Source of the DNA: Thermoflavifilum aggregans
GTDB taxonomy: Bacteria; Bacteroidota; Bacteroidia; Chitinophagales; Chitinophagaceae
Assembly: GCF_002797735.1 (NCBI RefSeq)
Contig: NZ_PGFG01000001.1
Span: 682,001-746,000, forward strand
Reading direction: 5' to 3'
Length of the DNA stretch: 64,000 nt
Part shown: positions 38,491-47,684 of the stretch, piece after piece
How positions within the stretch are numbered: the stretch's first letter is position 1
Layout: each line of letters opens with the position of its first letter
The notes under the pieces: generated by a model
What the model saw: only the letters and a program-made list of their open reading frames with translations
Told to the model about the DNA's origin: nothing
The model's database searches: none
Position numbers and translations under genes: made by a program

Positions 38491-39198
38491 ATGAAAGCAA
38501 AAGAAAAAGCAGACTTTCTGGTCAGTTATTTTGAAAAACATCTGCCCGATGCCCAAACTGAATTGCATTATGCAAATCCCTACCAGCTCCTGGTGGCAGT
38601 GATGCTATCGGCCCAATGTACAGATAAACGGGTAAATCAGGTGACACCGGCCTTTTTTCAGGCATTTCCTGATGTATATACGCTGGCCAATGCTTCATTT
38701 GAAGATGTATTTCCGCTGATTAAAAGCATCAGCTATCCCAACAGCAAGACGCGGCATCTGATAGCTGCCGCACAGGCCATCGTACAACAATACCAGGGTG
38801 AAATTCCGCGTGATGTGGAGTCGCTGATGAAACTGCCTGGTGTGGGACGAAAGACAGCCAATGTACTGACAGCTGTATTGTATGAACAACCCAATATGCC
38901 GGTTGATACGCATGTATTCCGGGTATCGCACCGGCTGGGACTGGTGCCCGCTTCTGCCCGCACGCCTTTGAAGGTAGAGCAACGGCTGGTGAAATTATTC
39001 CCGCCCGACAAAATTCATAAAGCCCACCACTGGCTCATTTTGCACGGGCGTTATGTATGCACGGCCCGCAATCCTAAATGCGAAATCTGTGACCTGAAAG
39101 CAATCTGCAACTATTACCAGCGCATGGAACGGAAAAAAGCTGTTTCTCCGGCCCAAGCATTATCCGAAAAAAAGAAAAGACGCAATACCTCTTCTTAA
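38491..39198 (+). CDS. nth: Endonuclease III
   Basis: 235 aa from ATG 38491. Helix-hairpin-helix MKLPGVGRKTANVL carries the catalytic Lys; the catalytic Asp is in VDTHVFRVSHRL; the C-terminal CTARNPKCEICDLKAIC supplies four cysteines for a [4Fe-4S] cluster. Base-excision DNA glycosylase/AP lyase for oxidised pyrimidines. Overlaps the convergent esterase gene by 4 bp. Confidence 0.96.
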   Translation: MKAKEKADFLVSYFEKHLPDAQTELHYANPYQLLVAVMLSAQCTDKRVNQVTPAFFQAFPDVYTLANASFEDVFPLIKSISYPNSKTRHLIAAAQAIVQQYQGEIPRDVESLMKLPGVGRKTANVLTAVLYEQPNMPVDTHVFRVSHRLGLVPASARTPLKVEQRLVKLFPPDKIHKAHHWLILHGRYVCTARNPKCEICDLKAICNYYQRMERKKAVSPAQALSEKKKRRNTSS

Positions 39199-40127
39199 CG
39201 CGGGGATGCAGGCAACCAGTTGTTGCTGATCAGCCAGTTGCGCAGCCTGTCCATCCATGAATCGGGAGTGGCGGGGTTATGCATACCGAAGCCATGAGGC
39301 CCTTTTTCATACAGGTGCATTTCAACTGGTACCCCGTGCTGGTGCAGGGCAAGGTACATGGCCACGCTGTTGCCCACCTTTACTCCCGGATCGGCGCTGG
39401 ATTGCATGATGAAGGCGGGTGGAGTTTCCGCAGTCACCTCCATCTCGGCGGAGAAGGCACGAATTTGTTCCGGAGAAGGATGTTCACCCAGCAGATGCGT
39501 GCGCGAGCCCATGTGTGTCAGGCTATCAGTCATGCTGATCACCGGGTAGCATAAAATCATGAAATCGGGCCGCAGGGAAATATGAGCTGGGTTATCGATA
39601 AAGTTTTCCTCGAAACGGGTGCCCGCCATAGCTGCCAGATGCCCGCCCGCAGAAAAGCCCATAATACCAATCTGATGGGGATTAATATGCCATTCTGCTG
39701 CATGTTCGCGCACGAGCTGGATGGCGCGCTGGGCATCCTGAAGCGGGCCGATGGATTTATTTACCATGATCCGGTCGTCTGGCAACCGGTATTTCAGCAC
39801 AAAGGCTGCAATGCCCCATCCCTGCAGGGTTTGTGCCACATCGTATCCTTCGTGTTTGATCGCCAGGATGCTGTATCCGCCGCCCGGGCAGATGATGATA
39901 GCCGTGCCTGTAGCCCGCGCAGGATCCGGCAAATAGGCCGTCAGGGTAGGCCGGGTAACCCCGCTGATCCGCACTATGCCATGGGCATCAGTGGTAGAAA
40001 TCTCGTGTACAGCCGTATCGGGCTTTGCATTTGGAATATGGCCGTCATACAGCGGTATTACCTGCTGAGCCCGGATTGAAAAAGTCATACTCATGAAAAC
40101 AACAAGAGCAGGAATGGATTTTTGCAT
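39195..40127 (-). CDS. Exported alpha/beta hydrolase (esterase/lipase-like)
   Basis: 310 aa from ATG 40127 (ATG 40148 is an alternative), with a signal peptide ending at IRAQQ. Oxyanion-hole motif CPGGGYSILA, nucleophile Ser in GFSAGGHLA, Asp in SSADPGVKV and His in GPHGFGMH form the BD-FAE/CE10-like triad. Probably an esterase acting on acylated sugars or plant material. A minus-strand TATACTTG upstream may be the promoter box. Confidence 0.87.
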   Translation of the reverse strand: MQKSIPALVVFMSMTFSIRAQQVIPLYDGHIPNAKPDTAVHEISTTDAHGIVRISGVTRPTLTAYLPDPARATGTAIIICPGGGYSILAIKHEGYDVAQTLQGWGIAAFVLKYRLPDDRIMVNKSIGPLQDAQRAIQLVREHAAEWHINPHQIGIMGFSAGGHLAAMAGTRFEENFIDNPAHISLRPDFMILCYPVISMTDSLTHMGSRTHLLGEHPSPEQIRAFSAEMEVTAETPPAFIMQSSADPGVKVGNSVAMYLALHQHGVPVEMHLYEKGPHGFGMHNPATPDSWMDRLRNWLISNNWLPASPR

Positions 40128-40256
40128 GGTTTCTCTGAAAGATATCATGCCTGCAAGTATACAACAATCTGCTGGGAGTGGATAATAAAACCGGCCGGGG
40201 GATTTTTGGGATATTATCCTCCTTCCGGTCCCACCCAGAGCGGGGGGAAAATAAAA

Positions 40257-40284
40257 AACGCCTGTCTGATTGCAGACAGGCGTT
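40257..40284 (-). terminator. Intrinsic terminator (12-bp stem)
   Basis: AACGCCTGTCTG (40257-40268), loop ATTG, CAGACAGGCGTT (40273-40284). On the minus strand it runs into TTTTTTATTTT. It lies 23 bp after the stop of the Cys-rich exported protein gene. Confidence 0.85.
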
Positions 40285-40307
40285 AAAAGCAAAAACCGGA
40301 GCTCGTT

Positions 40308-40685
40308 TTACATGCTGCCACCCGAGGCCTTCACATTGTCTACCACCAGCGCCTGTACACCACCTCTGTTTTCCACGGTACCGGTAACTTCCACCTGGTC
40401 AGCACCGTATTTCCGGACTTCTTCATAGGGTGCACTCTTGTCGTGGTTTTCTACCAGCAGGTACACTTTGCCGTCGCTGGTGAGCAATCCGGCAGGGGCG
40501 CCACCTTTCAGGCACATCTTGGCACAGCTGGCATGGCCGGGGCCATGAGCACCTTTAGCCATGTAGCAACTCATGTCGAGTACTTCGCCTTTTACGGTTA
40601 CAGTTTTTTGTGCAGAGGCGGAGAGAGCCAGAAAGCTGAAGCAGGCTACAATCAATCCGCCAAGCATGTGTTTTTTCGCCATCAT
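40308..40685 (-). CDS. Small Cys/His-rich exported protein
   Basis: 125 aa from ATG 40685. A signal peptide (GLIVACFSFLALSASAQ) precedes a short domain with DMSCYMAKGAHGPGHASCAKMC, that is three Cys and two His in a loop that could bind a metal or heme, followed by small beta strands (VYLLVENHDKS, QVEVTGTVENRGG). I do not recall a functional name for the family. It has its own strong terminator, so it is probably well expressed. Confidence 0.75.
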   Translation of the reverse strand: MMAKKHMLGGLIVACFSFLALSASAQKTVTVKGEVLDMSCYMAKGAHGPGHASCAKMCLKGGAPAGLLTSDGKVYLLVENHDKSAPYEEVRKYGADQVEVTGTVENRGGVQALVVDNVKASGGSM

Positions 40686-40858
40686 GGGTCTTGTATTTAA
40701 AAGAGTGAACAAATACATGAGAAGTTGTTTAAAGTTACCGCATTTCCTTTGTTTGGTCAATCCGTGTATAAGAAAATACGAAAATCTTAACAGCCTGGTT
40801 TGCACGGAATGCATTTTGCTAAAAAATTTAGTAACTTGGCTTTGCAAATGAAACCGTC

Positions 40859-42136
40859 ATGAACCGGAATACCGTCCACGCAAGGCCTGATCAAGGATAT
40901 GTGATGTTTGTGGATATGAACAGCTTTTTTGCCAGTTGTGAGCAGCAGATGAACTATTACTTGAGAGGGCGTCCGGTAGGAGTTTGTGTGTATACGGGAG
41001 AAAACGGATGTGTTATTGCTCCTTCCATTGAAGCAAAGCAACGGGGCGTAAAAACGGGCATGCGGTTGCGGGAAGCCATGCAGCTGTGTCCTGAACTGGT
41101 GCCGCTGGAATCCCGGCCTGAGCGGTATCGCGAATTCCACATCCGCATCATGGAAGTACTCAGGCGTTATGCAGAAGAAGTGATTCCCAAAAGCATTGAT
41201 GAGGCCGTGATGGACCTGCGGACTTACAAGCTGGTGTATCCGGATCTGATAGTATTGGCCAGGCAGATCAAGAAAGATATCCGCGAGCAGGTGGGTGAAT
41301 GGCTGCGGTGTTCCATTGGCATTGCGCCCAATGCTTTTCTGGCCAAGCTGGGTACCGAATTGCAAAAACCGGATGGATTGGTGATGATTACTCCGGAAAA
41401 TATAGATCAGGTGCTTGCAGGCCTGTCGCTGACGGATCTGCCGGGTATTGGCGAGCGGATGGCCCAACGGTTGCGCAAGGGAGGTATCCATACGCCGCTG
41501 GAATTGCGCCATGCCTCTCCCTATCATTTGCGCCGGGTCTGCCAGAGCATTGTGGGCCTGCATTGGCATTACCGCCTCAATTTTGCGGAGGTGGATATCA
41601 TGGATCATCCTTACAAAACCATGCAGGCCATGCGGCAGATTTCAGCTGCCCAGCGGCAGCGGATACAATCGCTGCATGATCTGCTGGTGGCACTGTGCAT
41701 GACGCTGGAGCGCCGGATGGTGAGCCAAAAGGTCTGTTGCCGGGAAGTGGCCGTACAGTTCACCTACACCTATACACGCCAGTGGCATCAGGTTATCCGA
41801 TTGCCAAAACCCGTACAGGAAGGCATATGGCTGCTGCAGGCCATCCGTCAGCGGATGGAGCATTTTGTGCGTACCCACCACTGCGAGCCGCTCATCAACG
41901 ACCAGCTTACAGCCATGGGCGTCTCCGTATCGGATTTTGTGCCGGAAGAGCTGGTACCTCTAAGTCTGTTTGAAGAGCCACTACGCCGGCAAAACCTGCT
42001 GCGCGCCGTGTATGATATCAAAGATCGCTTTGGCCCGGACAAGCTGATAAAAGCGGTGGAACTTTCCGACGTGCAGCCTATGAAAGATGCCATCGGCTTT
42101 GGCTCGGTGAAAGATCTCCATGCCCGTAAAACCTGA
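40859..42136 (+). CDS. Y-family DNA polymerase (DinB/UmuC-like)
   Basis: 425 aa. Catalytic acidic residues lie in MFVDMNSFFASCEQ and SIDEAVMDL; the helix-hairpin-helix LPGIGERMAQRL and the little-finger domain (residues about 250-370) follow. Translesion polymerase, lesion tolerance and possibly mutagenesis. No umuD or imuA gene is next to it. The stop is 7 bp from the stop of the convergent acyltransferase gene. Confidence 0.9.
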   Translation: MNRNTVHARPDQGYVMFVDMNSFFASCEQQMNYYLRGRPVGVCVYTGENGCVIAPSIEAKQRGVKTGMRLREAMQLCPELVPLESRPERYREFHIRIMEVLRRYAEEVIPKSIDEAVMDLRTYKLVYPDLIVLARQIKKDIREQVGEWLRCSIGIAPNAFLAKLGTELQKPDGLVMITPENIDQVLAGLSLTDLPGIGERMAQRLRKGGIHTPLELRHASPYHLRRVCQSIVGLHWHYRLNFAEVDIMDHPYKTMQAMRQISAAQRQRIQSLHDLLVALCMTLERRMVSQKVCCREVAVQFTYTYTRQWHQVIRLPKPVQEGIWLLQAIRQRMEHFVRTHHCEPLINDQLTAMGVSVSDFVPEELVPLSLFEEPLRRQNLLRAVYDIKDRFGPDKLIKAVELSDVQPMKDAIGFGSVKDLHARKT

Positions 42137-42143
42137 TACATGC

Positions 42144-43295
42144 TTACACCCGGATGTATATCCGGCGGCGATCCAGCCAGAGGCCAATAAGCCAGCAAAT
42201 CAACATATAGCTCAATGAATACAGAAGTCCACCGAAAGCTCCTGTTGCTATCTTCTGAAAAATGTGATCACTTACCCACTGCGGAAGATCATTGTCACCC
42301 ACCGGAATCATCCACAAAATCGTAATCAGTAATTCGGAAACCAGATAAAGGAAAAGCGGATTTCTCCCAAAAACCAAAAAGAAATAAATCAGCCGCTGCA
42401 TGCCTGGCCGGTTCAGCACGTCGGTTCGTACTTCCAGCACATACATCAGCACACCCAGGATGAGCAGATCCAGTCCTACCGTGTAAAGCACAAACGGACT
42501 GGTCCAGAGTTTTTTGGCTATAGGAAAACTCAGGTTCCAGAATAAGGCTACAAACACCAGCAGCGATCCCCAGATCATAAGCCGGGCAATGGTTTCGTAT
42601 GATTTTCCTTTTTCCTGGATGAATTTGCCTGCCAGGTAGCCATACAGCACGTTGACGATAGCCGGTAGCGTACTGAGCACGCCTTCCGGATCGAAATGAA
42701 TGCCTTCTCCGTGATAGAGATGGTTATCGCCAAACAGAAACCTGTCGAGCCGCAATACCGCATTGCCGGTCATGCTCAACGGTGCATGAGGATCGCCGAA
42801 CAGATATAGCAGGGCCCAGTAGCCCAGCAGCATGAGGGCAGACAGGAGGATGACAGCTCTCGTGGAAAGGTAGTAGACGATGATGGAACCGAAGAAATAA
42901 CCCAGGGCTATGCGTTGCAATACCCCCATGATCCGGGTATGGCTGAAAGGCTTCCAGTAAAACTGACCACTGTCGGTAAAATCAAAAAAAGGGAACCAGT
43001 ACATGAGGTATCCTAGCAAAAAGATAATGACCGTGCGTTTGATCACCTTTTGCCAGAAAATAGCAGGCCCGCGCTCGATGTATTTGGGCATGGAAAAACT
43101 CATGGCATTGCCCACCACGAACATGAACGTGGGAAACACCAGATCCGTGGGTGTAAATCCAAACCAATGGGCATGTTCCAATGGCGGATAGGCCTGAACG
43201 CCGGGGGCACCTGTATTTACAATAATCATGAAACAAATGGTCATTCCCCGGAGCACGTCGAGCGACAGGAAGCGTTTTTGCAAGATGTCTGTCAT
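42144..43295 (-). CDS. DUF5009/heparan-N-acetyltransferase-like membrane acyltransferase
   Basis: 383 aa from ATG 43295. About ten membrane helices. Conserved start RFLSLDVLRGMTICFMIIVN, the HW pair in EHAHWFGFTPTDLVFPTFMFVVG and the GVLQRIALGY motif mark the NagX/HGSNAT-like family, which moves an acetyl group across the membrane to a sugar amine. Its 5' part lies in the left 355-bp direct repeat; a truncated second copy is at 56628-56771. In the ancestral order murF lay directly upstream on the same strand. Confidence 0.88.
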   Translation of the reverse strand: MTDILQKRFLSLDVLRGMTICFMIIVNTGAPGVQAYPPLEHAHWFGFTPTDLVFPTFMFVVGNAMSFSMPKYIERGPAIFWQKVIKRTVIIFLLGYLMYWFPFFDFTDSGQFYWKPFSHTRIMGVLQRIALGYFFGSIIVYYLSTRAVILLSALMLLGYWALLYLFGDPHAPLSMTGNAVLRLDRFLFGDNHLYHGEGIHFDPEGVLSTLPAIVNVLYGYLAGKFIQEKGKSYETIARLMIWGSLLVFVALFWNLSFPIAKKLWTSPFVLYTVGLDLLILGVLMYVLEVRTDVLNRPGMQRLIYFFLVFGRNPLFLYLVSELLITILWMIPVGDNDLPQWVSDHIFQKIATGAFGGLLYSLSYMLICWLIGLWLDRRRIYIRV

Positions 43296-43559
43296 GGGTG
43301 AAGGAGTTTTGGAAGATATCACTCAAATGCGAAAAGATAAAAGGTTTTCGTTTTTTTACCTCAGTCAAACGAATGCGCGATGGTTATCATTTGGTTAATC
43401 AGCTAATCACCTGTTCCATAGCGAGGCTTCTGGAGCCTTTTACGAGCACATGAGCGCCGGTAATATGCTGAGACTTCCACCAGTTGCGCAAGGAAACAGC
43501 ATCGGGAAAATACAGATAAGGATGGGAGATGCCGGCAAACTCTTCACCCGCCAAAGCTA
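43205..43559. repeat. Left 355-bp direct repeat bounding the inserted segment
   Basis: Matches 56681-57036 with six substitutions and one T insertion. It contains the first 91 bases of the acyltransferase coding region, the former murF-acyltransferase spacer, and the last 161 bases of a murF copy. To the left the two sequences diverge at once; to the right they diverge after AAAGCTA. Confidence 0.95.
43399..43559 (-). pseudogene. Truncated murF 3' fragment
   Basis: About 53 codons of the MurF C-terminus, from the segment reading GEEFAGISHPYLYFPD to LAMEQVIS and the TGA at 43399-43401. The rest of the gene is missing because the inserted segment starts at 43560. The intact gene is at 56876-58159, with EEVIS where this copy has EQVIS. 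Confidence 0.93.
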
Positions 43560-43643
43560 AGATGATGGCATCAGTTAGGGACGACTGGGTAAAAGCAAGC
43601 AGCAGTGAGCAGTAAGAGAAAAATCCCGATCTATCTAAAGATA

Positions 43644-44273
43644 TTATTCTAAAGAAATCAGCTTATACATGAATGCAAGCCGCACAAGATCGGCCGTGTT
43701 CTTTGCATCCAGTTTCGTCAGTAAACTTTTACGGTAGGTATCTACGGTATTGACGCTGAGATGCAATGTTGCAGCAATTTCAGTATTGGTAAATCCATTT
43801 TTTATCAGGTTTAGTACTTCCTTTTCTCTTCTGCTCAGAATTATCTTATCGTTGGTTTCCAGTTTTGCTGTATGTAGTGTTTTAGCCACTTCAAAAGCCA
43901 TATAGGTTTTGCCAATATGGGCAAGACGGATGGCTTCGGTTAATTCTTTTTGTGTAGCATTTTTTAATACATAACCAGAGGCCCCGTTGTCCATCATTTC
44001 ACTTATATAGCTGGCCTGATTAAAAGTGCTAAGTCCTAAAATATAAAGCCCCGGATATTTTTGTTTCAGTTCTTTACAAAGGTCTATTCCGTTCCCGTCG
44101 GGTAAACTAATGTCTAATAAGAGCACATCAGGTAGTTGATGAGCCAGAAATGCCTTGCAGGAAGCCACCGTGGAAGCCGAGCCGATGAGTTCAATATCAT
44201 GTTCATTCATCAGTAAAGACCTGATGCCTTCCACAACCATGTAATGATCGTCTGTGATAAATACTTTAATCAT
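43644..44273 (-). CDS. NarL/FixJ-type response regulator
   Basis: 209 aa. Receiver domain with DD at 8-9, phosphoacceptor D54 in LLLDISLPDG and K in YVLKNA; C-terminal LuxR-type helix-turn-helix (LSRREKEVLNLIKNGFTNTEIAATL, about residues 145-200). Its ATG directly abuts the stop of the kinase gene, so they are one operon. It most likely controls the divergent surface-protein operon; the paired dyads at 46273-46327 are its candidate site. Confidence 0.94.
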   Translation of the reverse strand: MIKVFITDDHYMVVEGIRSLLMNEHDIELIGSASTVASCKAFLAHQLPDVLLLDISLPDGNGIDLCKELKQKYPGLYILGLSTFNQASYISEMMDNGASGYVLKNATQKELTEAIRLAHIGKTYMAFEVAKTLHTAKLETNDKIILSRREKEVLNLIKNGFTNTEIAATLHLSVNTVDTYRKSLLTKLDAKNTADLVRLAFMYKLISLE

Positions 44274-46226
44274 TTATTCAATATTCAGTTCTAAACTTAC
44301 AAATGTTCCTTTGTCGGGCGCAGAATGTACATCTATACTTCCCTTCAGCATTTCCACCCTTGAGTAGATATTCTTCCAGCCCATACCCCCCATTTCTTTA
44401 CTTAGGGTTACATCAAAGCCTTTGCCGTTGTCTTCTACATTTATCACTAATTTACTCATTTGTCTGAACACCTGTACTAATACTTCTGTGGCCTGAGCAT
44501 GCTTTATAACATTGTTCAGCAGCTCCTGTACGATGCGAAATACCGTGATAGCAGTCGTTTGGTCCATATCTTTATCTTCCATTTCCATAGACTGGTATAT
44601 CACTTTTATTATTCCTGTTTTATTAATTTCTGTTGCATAATCTTTGAGTGCTGTATCCAGTCCGTAGCGTACCAGTACTTCGGGCATCATATTATGGGCT
44701 ATTCTTCGCATTTCTTTTATAGAATTATCCAGCATATCAATACTTCTTTCAAGGGCTTGCTGGTTTTCCGGATTCATTATAAGGTTTCCTTTTATATTTT
44801 GTAAAGTGTATTTTATGCCTGATAACATACCGCTTAGTCCATCATGCAAATCTTTGGCCAGCCGGGTTCTTTCCTGTTCCTCGCCTTTTAATACAGCTTT
44901 TATAGCGCTGAGCTCCTTTTCAGTTTCCAGTTCATTGATGCGTTGTTGCTGTATTTTTTGTTTTTGACGATAGGTTCTGTAGGAGAGCAATAAGATAGTG
45001 GCAAACAACAATGCTGTTATACCCAGCATATATATCAGTCGTTTCTGGTTTTCGAGTTGTTTTTGCTGCCACTTAATAGTAGCTTCCTTTTTTTCTGATT
45101 CATATTTCTTTTCTAAGGATGTAGCCAGATTTTTGTTTTTTAAGCTGGCAACAGAATCTGAAATTGATTTATATTTTTTATAATATTCCAGCGCTTTTTT
45201 GGTATCGCCCCGGTCTTCATACAGGTCTGCTAAATATTGGAAGGCAATATTTTTTTGTGCCAGCTCTCCGGTTTTATTAATTCCTTCGAGTGCTTCCAGT
45301 AAATATTTTTCAGCCTCATCGAATTTTTTTTCTTTTCTCCGCACATTTCCCATTTGAAGAAGCGATTGATACCTGCCAAAAGCGGATTGGTTTTGTGACA
45401 AGTCATAGGCTTTTTTAAATGACTGAAAAGAAGAATCTAACTTGTTTAACTGGAGAAAAATGGAACCTCGAATAAGATAATAATTTAACAAAGCTATTGG
45501 TTGATTTTGATGATAATTATTTATGTACAATGCTGCACTGTCTATATATACTTTTGCATCTTTAACCTTGTCTTGTTCTGATAGGGCATGCGCTACATAG
45601 GTATATGCAATAAGCAAATCATCTTTGTTTTGCGTTTTTCTTGCAATAGATAGCGCTTTTCGAGCATAGAATTCCTGCCGAGTATAATCTTGTAATTCTT
45701 TGTAAAGAACAGCGGTGTTAAGCAGAGAAGTAATCAAACCAGCCGGTCTGTTAATTTCTTCGAAAAGTTGATTGCTTTGCAGATGGTATTCGATACTTAT
45801 TTCATATTGGTTCAATTCTTTATACACAGAGGCAAGCTGGCTTACTATCTGAGCTTTTTTAAATGCTGTATTGGGATGGGAGCTCTGGTCTATAAAAAAG
45901 AGGGCAGTATCGAGACTGTGAAGTGCTTCATCATATTTTCCAGCTGCTTGAAAAAGAAAGGAGCGATTAAAATATAAATTAGCTGTTTCAAAAGGCAATT
46001 TTTTATTTCGTGCAAAACGAATAGCCTCTTCATAAATCCTGGCCGATTGGGAAGTATCCACAGTTTCATATAAAACAGCCAGTTGCATCAGCATTTTAGC
46101 CCGGGTGGTATCCGGGAGATTTTTTTTCAGTTCCCGTTTCAGGCTGTCTATGGCTAGGTTCTGAGAATACCCCCATATCTGGCAGCTACACAGCAATATA
46201 ATGAAGGTTATTCTCCTGACGGGCAT
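44274..46226 (-). CDS. TPR-containing sensor histidine kinase (HisKA_3 type)
   Basis: 650 aa. Signal sequence (residues 1-21), at least six periplasmic TPR-like helical repeats (about 30-370), a coiled coil, one membrane helix (397-417), then HisKA_3 with H461 in AKDLHDGLSG and a HATPase domain (LLNNVIKHAQA, VEDNGKGFDV, GMGWKNIYSRVEML). The TPR sensor suggests it detects a protein or peptide outside the inner membrane. The neighbouring operon also encodes TPR proteins that are exported, which could be ligands or relatives. Confidence 0.93.
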   Translation of the reverse strand: MPVRRITFIILLCSCQIWGYSQNLAIDSLKRELKKNLPDTTRAKMLMQLAVLYETVDTSQSARIYEEAIRFARNKKLPFETANLYFNRSFLFQAAGKYDEALHSLDTALFFIDQSSHPNTAFKKAQIVSQLASVYKELNQYEISIEYHLQSNQLFEEINRPAGLITSLLNTAVLYKELQDYTRQEFYARKALSIARKTQNKDDLLIAYTYVAHALSEQDKVKDAKVYIDSAALYINNYHQNQPIALLNYYLIRGSIFLQLNKLDSSFQSFKKAYDLSQNQSAFGRYQSLLQMGNVRRKEKKFDEAEKYLLEALEGINKTGELAQKNIAFQYLADLYEDRGDTKKALEYYKKYKSISDSVASLKNKNLATSLEKKYESEKKEATIKWQQKQLENQKRLIYMLGITALLFATILLLSYRTYRQKQKIQQQRINELETEKELSAIKAVLKGEEQERTRLAKDLHDGLSGMLSGIKYTLQNIKGNLIMNPENQQALERSIDMLDNSIKEMRRIAHNMMPEVLVRYGLDTALKDYATEINKTGIIKVIYQSMEMEDKDMDQTTAITVFRIVQELLNNVIKHAQATEVLVQVFRQMSKLVINVEDNGKGFDVTLSKEMGGMGWKNIYSRVEMLKGSIDVHSAPDKGTFVSLELNIE

Positions 46227-46272
46227 ATTTACTTTTATTAGGATTACAAATTTACAATTATGCGTCGGTAAT

Positions 46273-46327
46273 AATACCCATTTTTAGGGGATGGCAATAA
46301 AGACAAATACCCCCTTTTCGGGGATGG
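46273..46327. promoter_or_regulatory. Paired 22-bp dyads, candidate operator
   Basis: Two near-identical elements at 46273-46294 and 46306-46327: AATACCC, then a T-rich centre, then GGGGATGG. Each is itself a dyad (CCC...GGGG). Start-to-start distance is 33 bp, about three helical turns. They lie in the 144-bp gap between the divergent kinase and OmpA genes, the natural place for the regulator of this pair to bind. Confidence 0.6.
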
Positions 46328-46370
46328 TACGCAAATAGCTAAATTCTCAATTTTGAAGAAACTTGTAATT

Positions 46371-47657
46371 ATGATTTACCTTCTAAAAAAACTGCTAAAG
46401 CAAGCCGGTAAATTGTTTTTGATATTACCTTTTTTAGTTATTCTGATTTGTGATACAGATGCACAAATCCTGAAAAAATTAGGGGAAAAAGTGAAAAGTG
46501 AAGTAGCTAAAACCGTTAAAAATGCTGATAATAATCAACCACCACCATCGGTAAATAGTACCGACACTGAGCAAATGAGTATGGCAGCTCAGCCTTCCCA
46601 AAACAAGGCAGCCTACATCAGTAAGTTTGATTTTATTCCAGGTGAAGAAGTGATTTACTATTATGATTTTTCTGATGTTAATATAGGAGATGCACCCGAA
46701 AATTGGCAGATAGACGGGTCGGCCGAGGTGGTGGAGGTAGAGGGATATCCCGGAAAATACATCATGCTCAACGATCACTCTGCCATCATACCGGAAGCAT
46801 TTGAAGAATTACCGGATGAATTTACCGTACAGTTTGATTTGATTTGTACGAATCCTTTTGCATGGGGTTCTAACAATTTATATTTTGCTTTCGCCAATAC
46901 TAATCCCAACCAAACGCCCGACGGAACGCATGAAGATCTGGGATCAGTAAATAACACGGTATTTTGGATAGGTATTCATCCGGGAAGTCAGACTGCCGCA
47001 GCTAATAAAGGTCATGGCGAATATATTTTAAGAACGAGATCGGGTGTAAAGAAGGGTATTTTTTCGGCCGAAAGTTTTAATGATAAAGAGGAAGGCAGAT
47101 TTGCTAAAATTTCTATCTGGCGACAGAAAAAAAGAGTGCGGGTATATGTAAATGAAAATAAAGTGCTCGACCTAACGAGCATTTTGCCGCCTGATATGAT
47201 TGTGAATACACTTGCCTGGAGTGCTTACAGATATTTTAACGATGATAAATATTTCATAGGAAATATTCGAATTGCCAAAAGCCTGCCTGATAGTCGTAAT
47301 GATATGCTGCAAACGGGTAAGTACAGTACCACAGGAATTCTTTTTGATGTAAACAGTGCAGAAATCAAACCTGAATCATACGGTATATTAAAAGAGATTG
47401 CCGGGCATCTGAAATTGGCCGAAGGGGCAAAGATTACCATCATTGGGCATACCGACAGTGATGGTGATGAGACCAAAAATCTGGAGCTTTCCAAGAAAAG
47501 AGCCGAGGCTGTAAAAAAATCGCTGGTCAATGATTTTGGTATTTCTTCTTCATTGATTGAAACGGAAGGTAAAGGAGAATCAGAACCTGTGGCACCAAAT
47601 GATACACCGCAGAATAAAGCTAAAAACAGACGGGTAGAATTTGTAATTAAGAAATAA
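46371..47657 (+). CDS. OmpA-domain surface lipid-anchored or periplasmic protein
   Basis: 428 aa from ATG 46371. Signal peptide of about 32 residues. The middle (about 80-290) resembles a concanavalin/LamG-like beta domain (YYYDFSDVNIGDAPENWQ, FAKISIWRQKKRVRVYVNENKV). The C-terminal OmpA-like peptidoglycan-binding domain runs from GILFDVNSAEIKPES to RRVEFVIKK, with HTDSDGDETKNLELSKKRAEAV. It should tether the system to the cell wall. First gene of the operon; the TPR gene follows at 27 bp. Confidence 0.88.
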   Translation: MIYLLKKLLKQAGKLFLILPFLVILICDTDAQILKKLGEKVKSEVAKTVKNADNNQPPPSVNSTDTEQMSMAAQPSQNKAAYISKFDFIPGEEVIYYYDFSDVNIGDAPENWQIDGSAEVVEVEGYPGKYIMLNDHSAIIPEAFEELPDEFTVQFDLICTNPFAWGSNNLYFAFANTNPNQTPDGTHEDLGSVNNTVFWIGIHPGSQTAAANKGHGEYILRTRSGVKKGIFSAESFNDKEEGRFAKISIWRQKKRVRVYVNENKVLDLTSILPPDMIVNTLAWSAYRYFNDDKYFIGNIRIAKSLPDSRNDMLQTGKYSTTGILFDVNSAEIKPESYGILKEIAGHLKLAEGAKITIIGHTDSDGDETKNLELSKKRAEAVKKSLVNDFGISSSLIETEGKGESEPVAPNDTPQNKAKNRRVEFVIKK

Positions 47658-47684
47658 AATGCCCAATCAAAATTATTTTAGAAA

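Noticed and set aside
43205-43559. Direct repeats as transposon target-site duplication or att sites
   Set aside because: 355 bp is far longer than any target-site duplication, and there is no integrase or tRNA at the edge.
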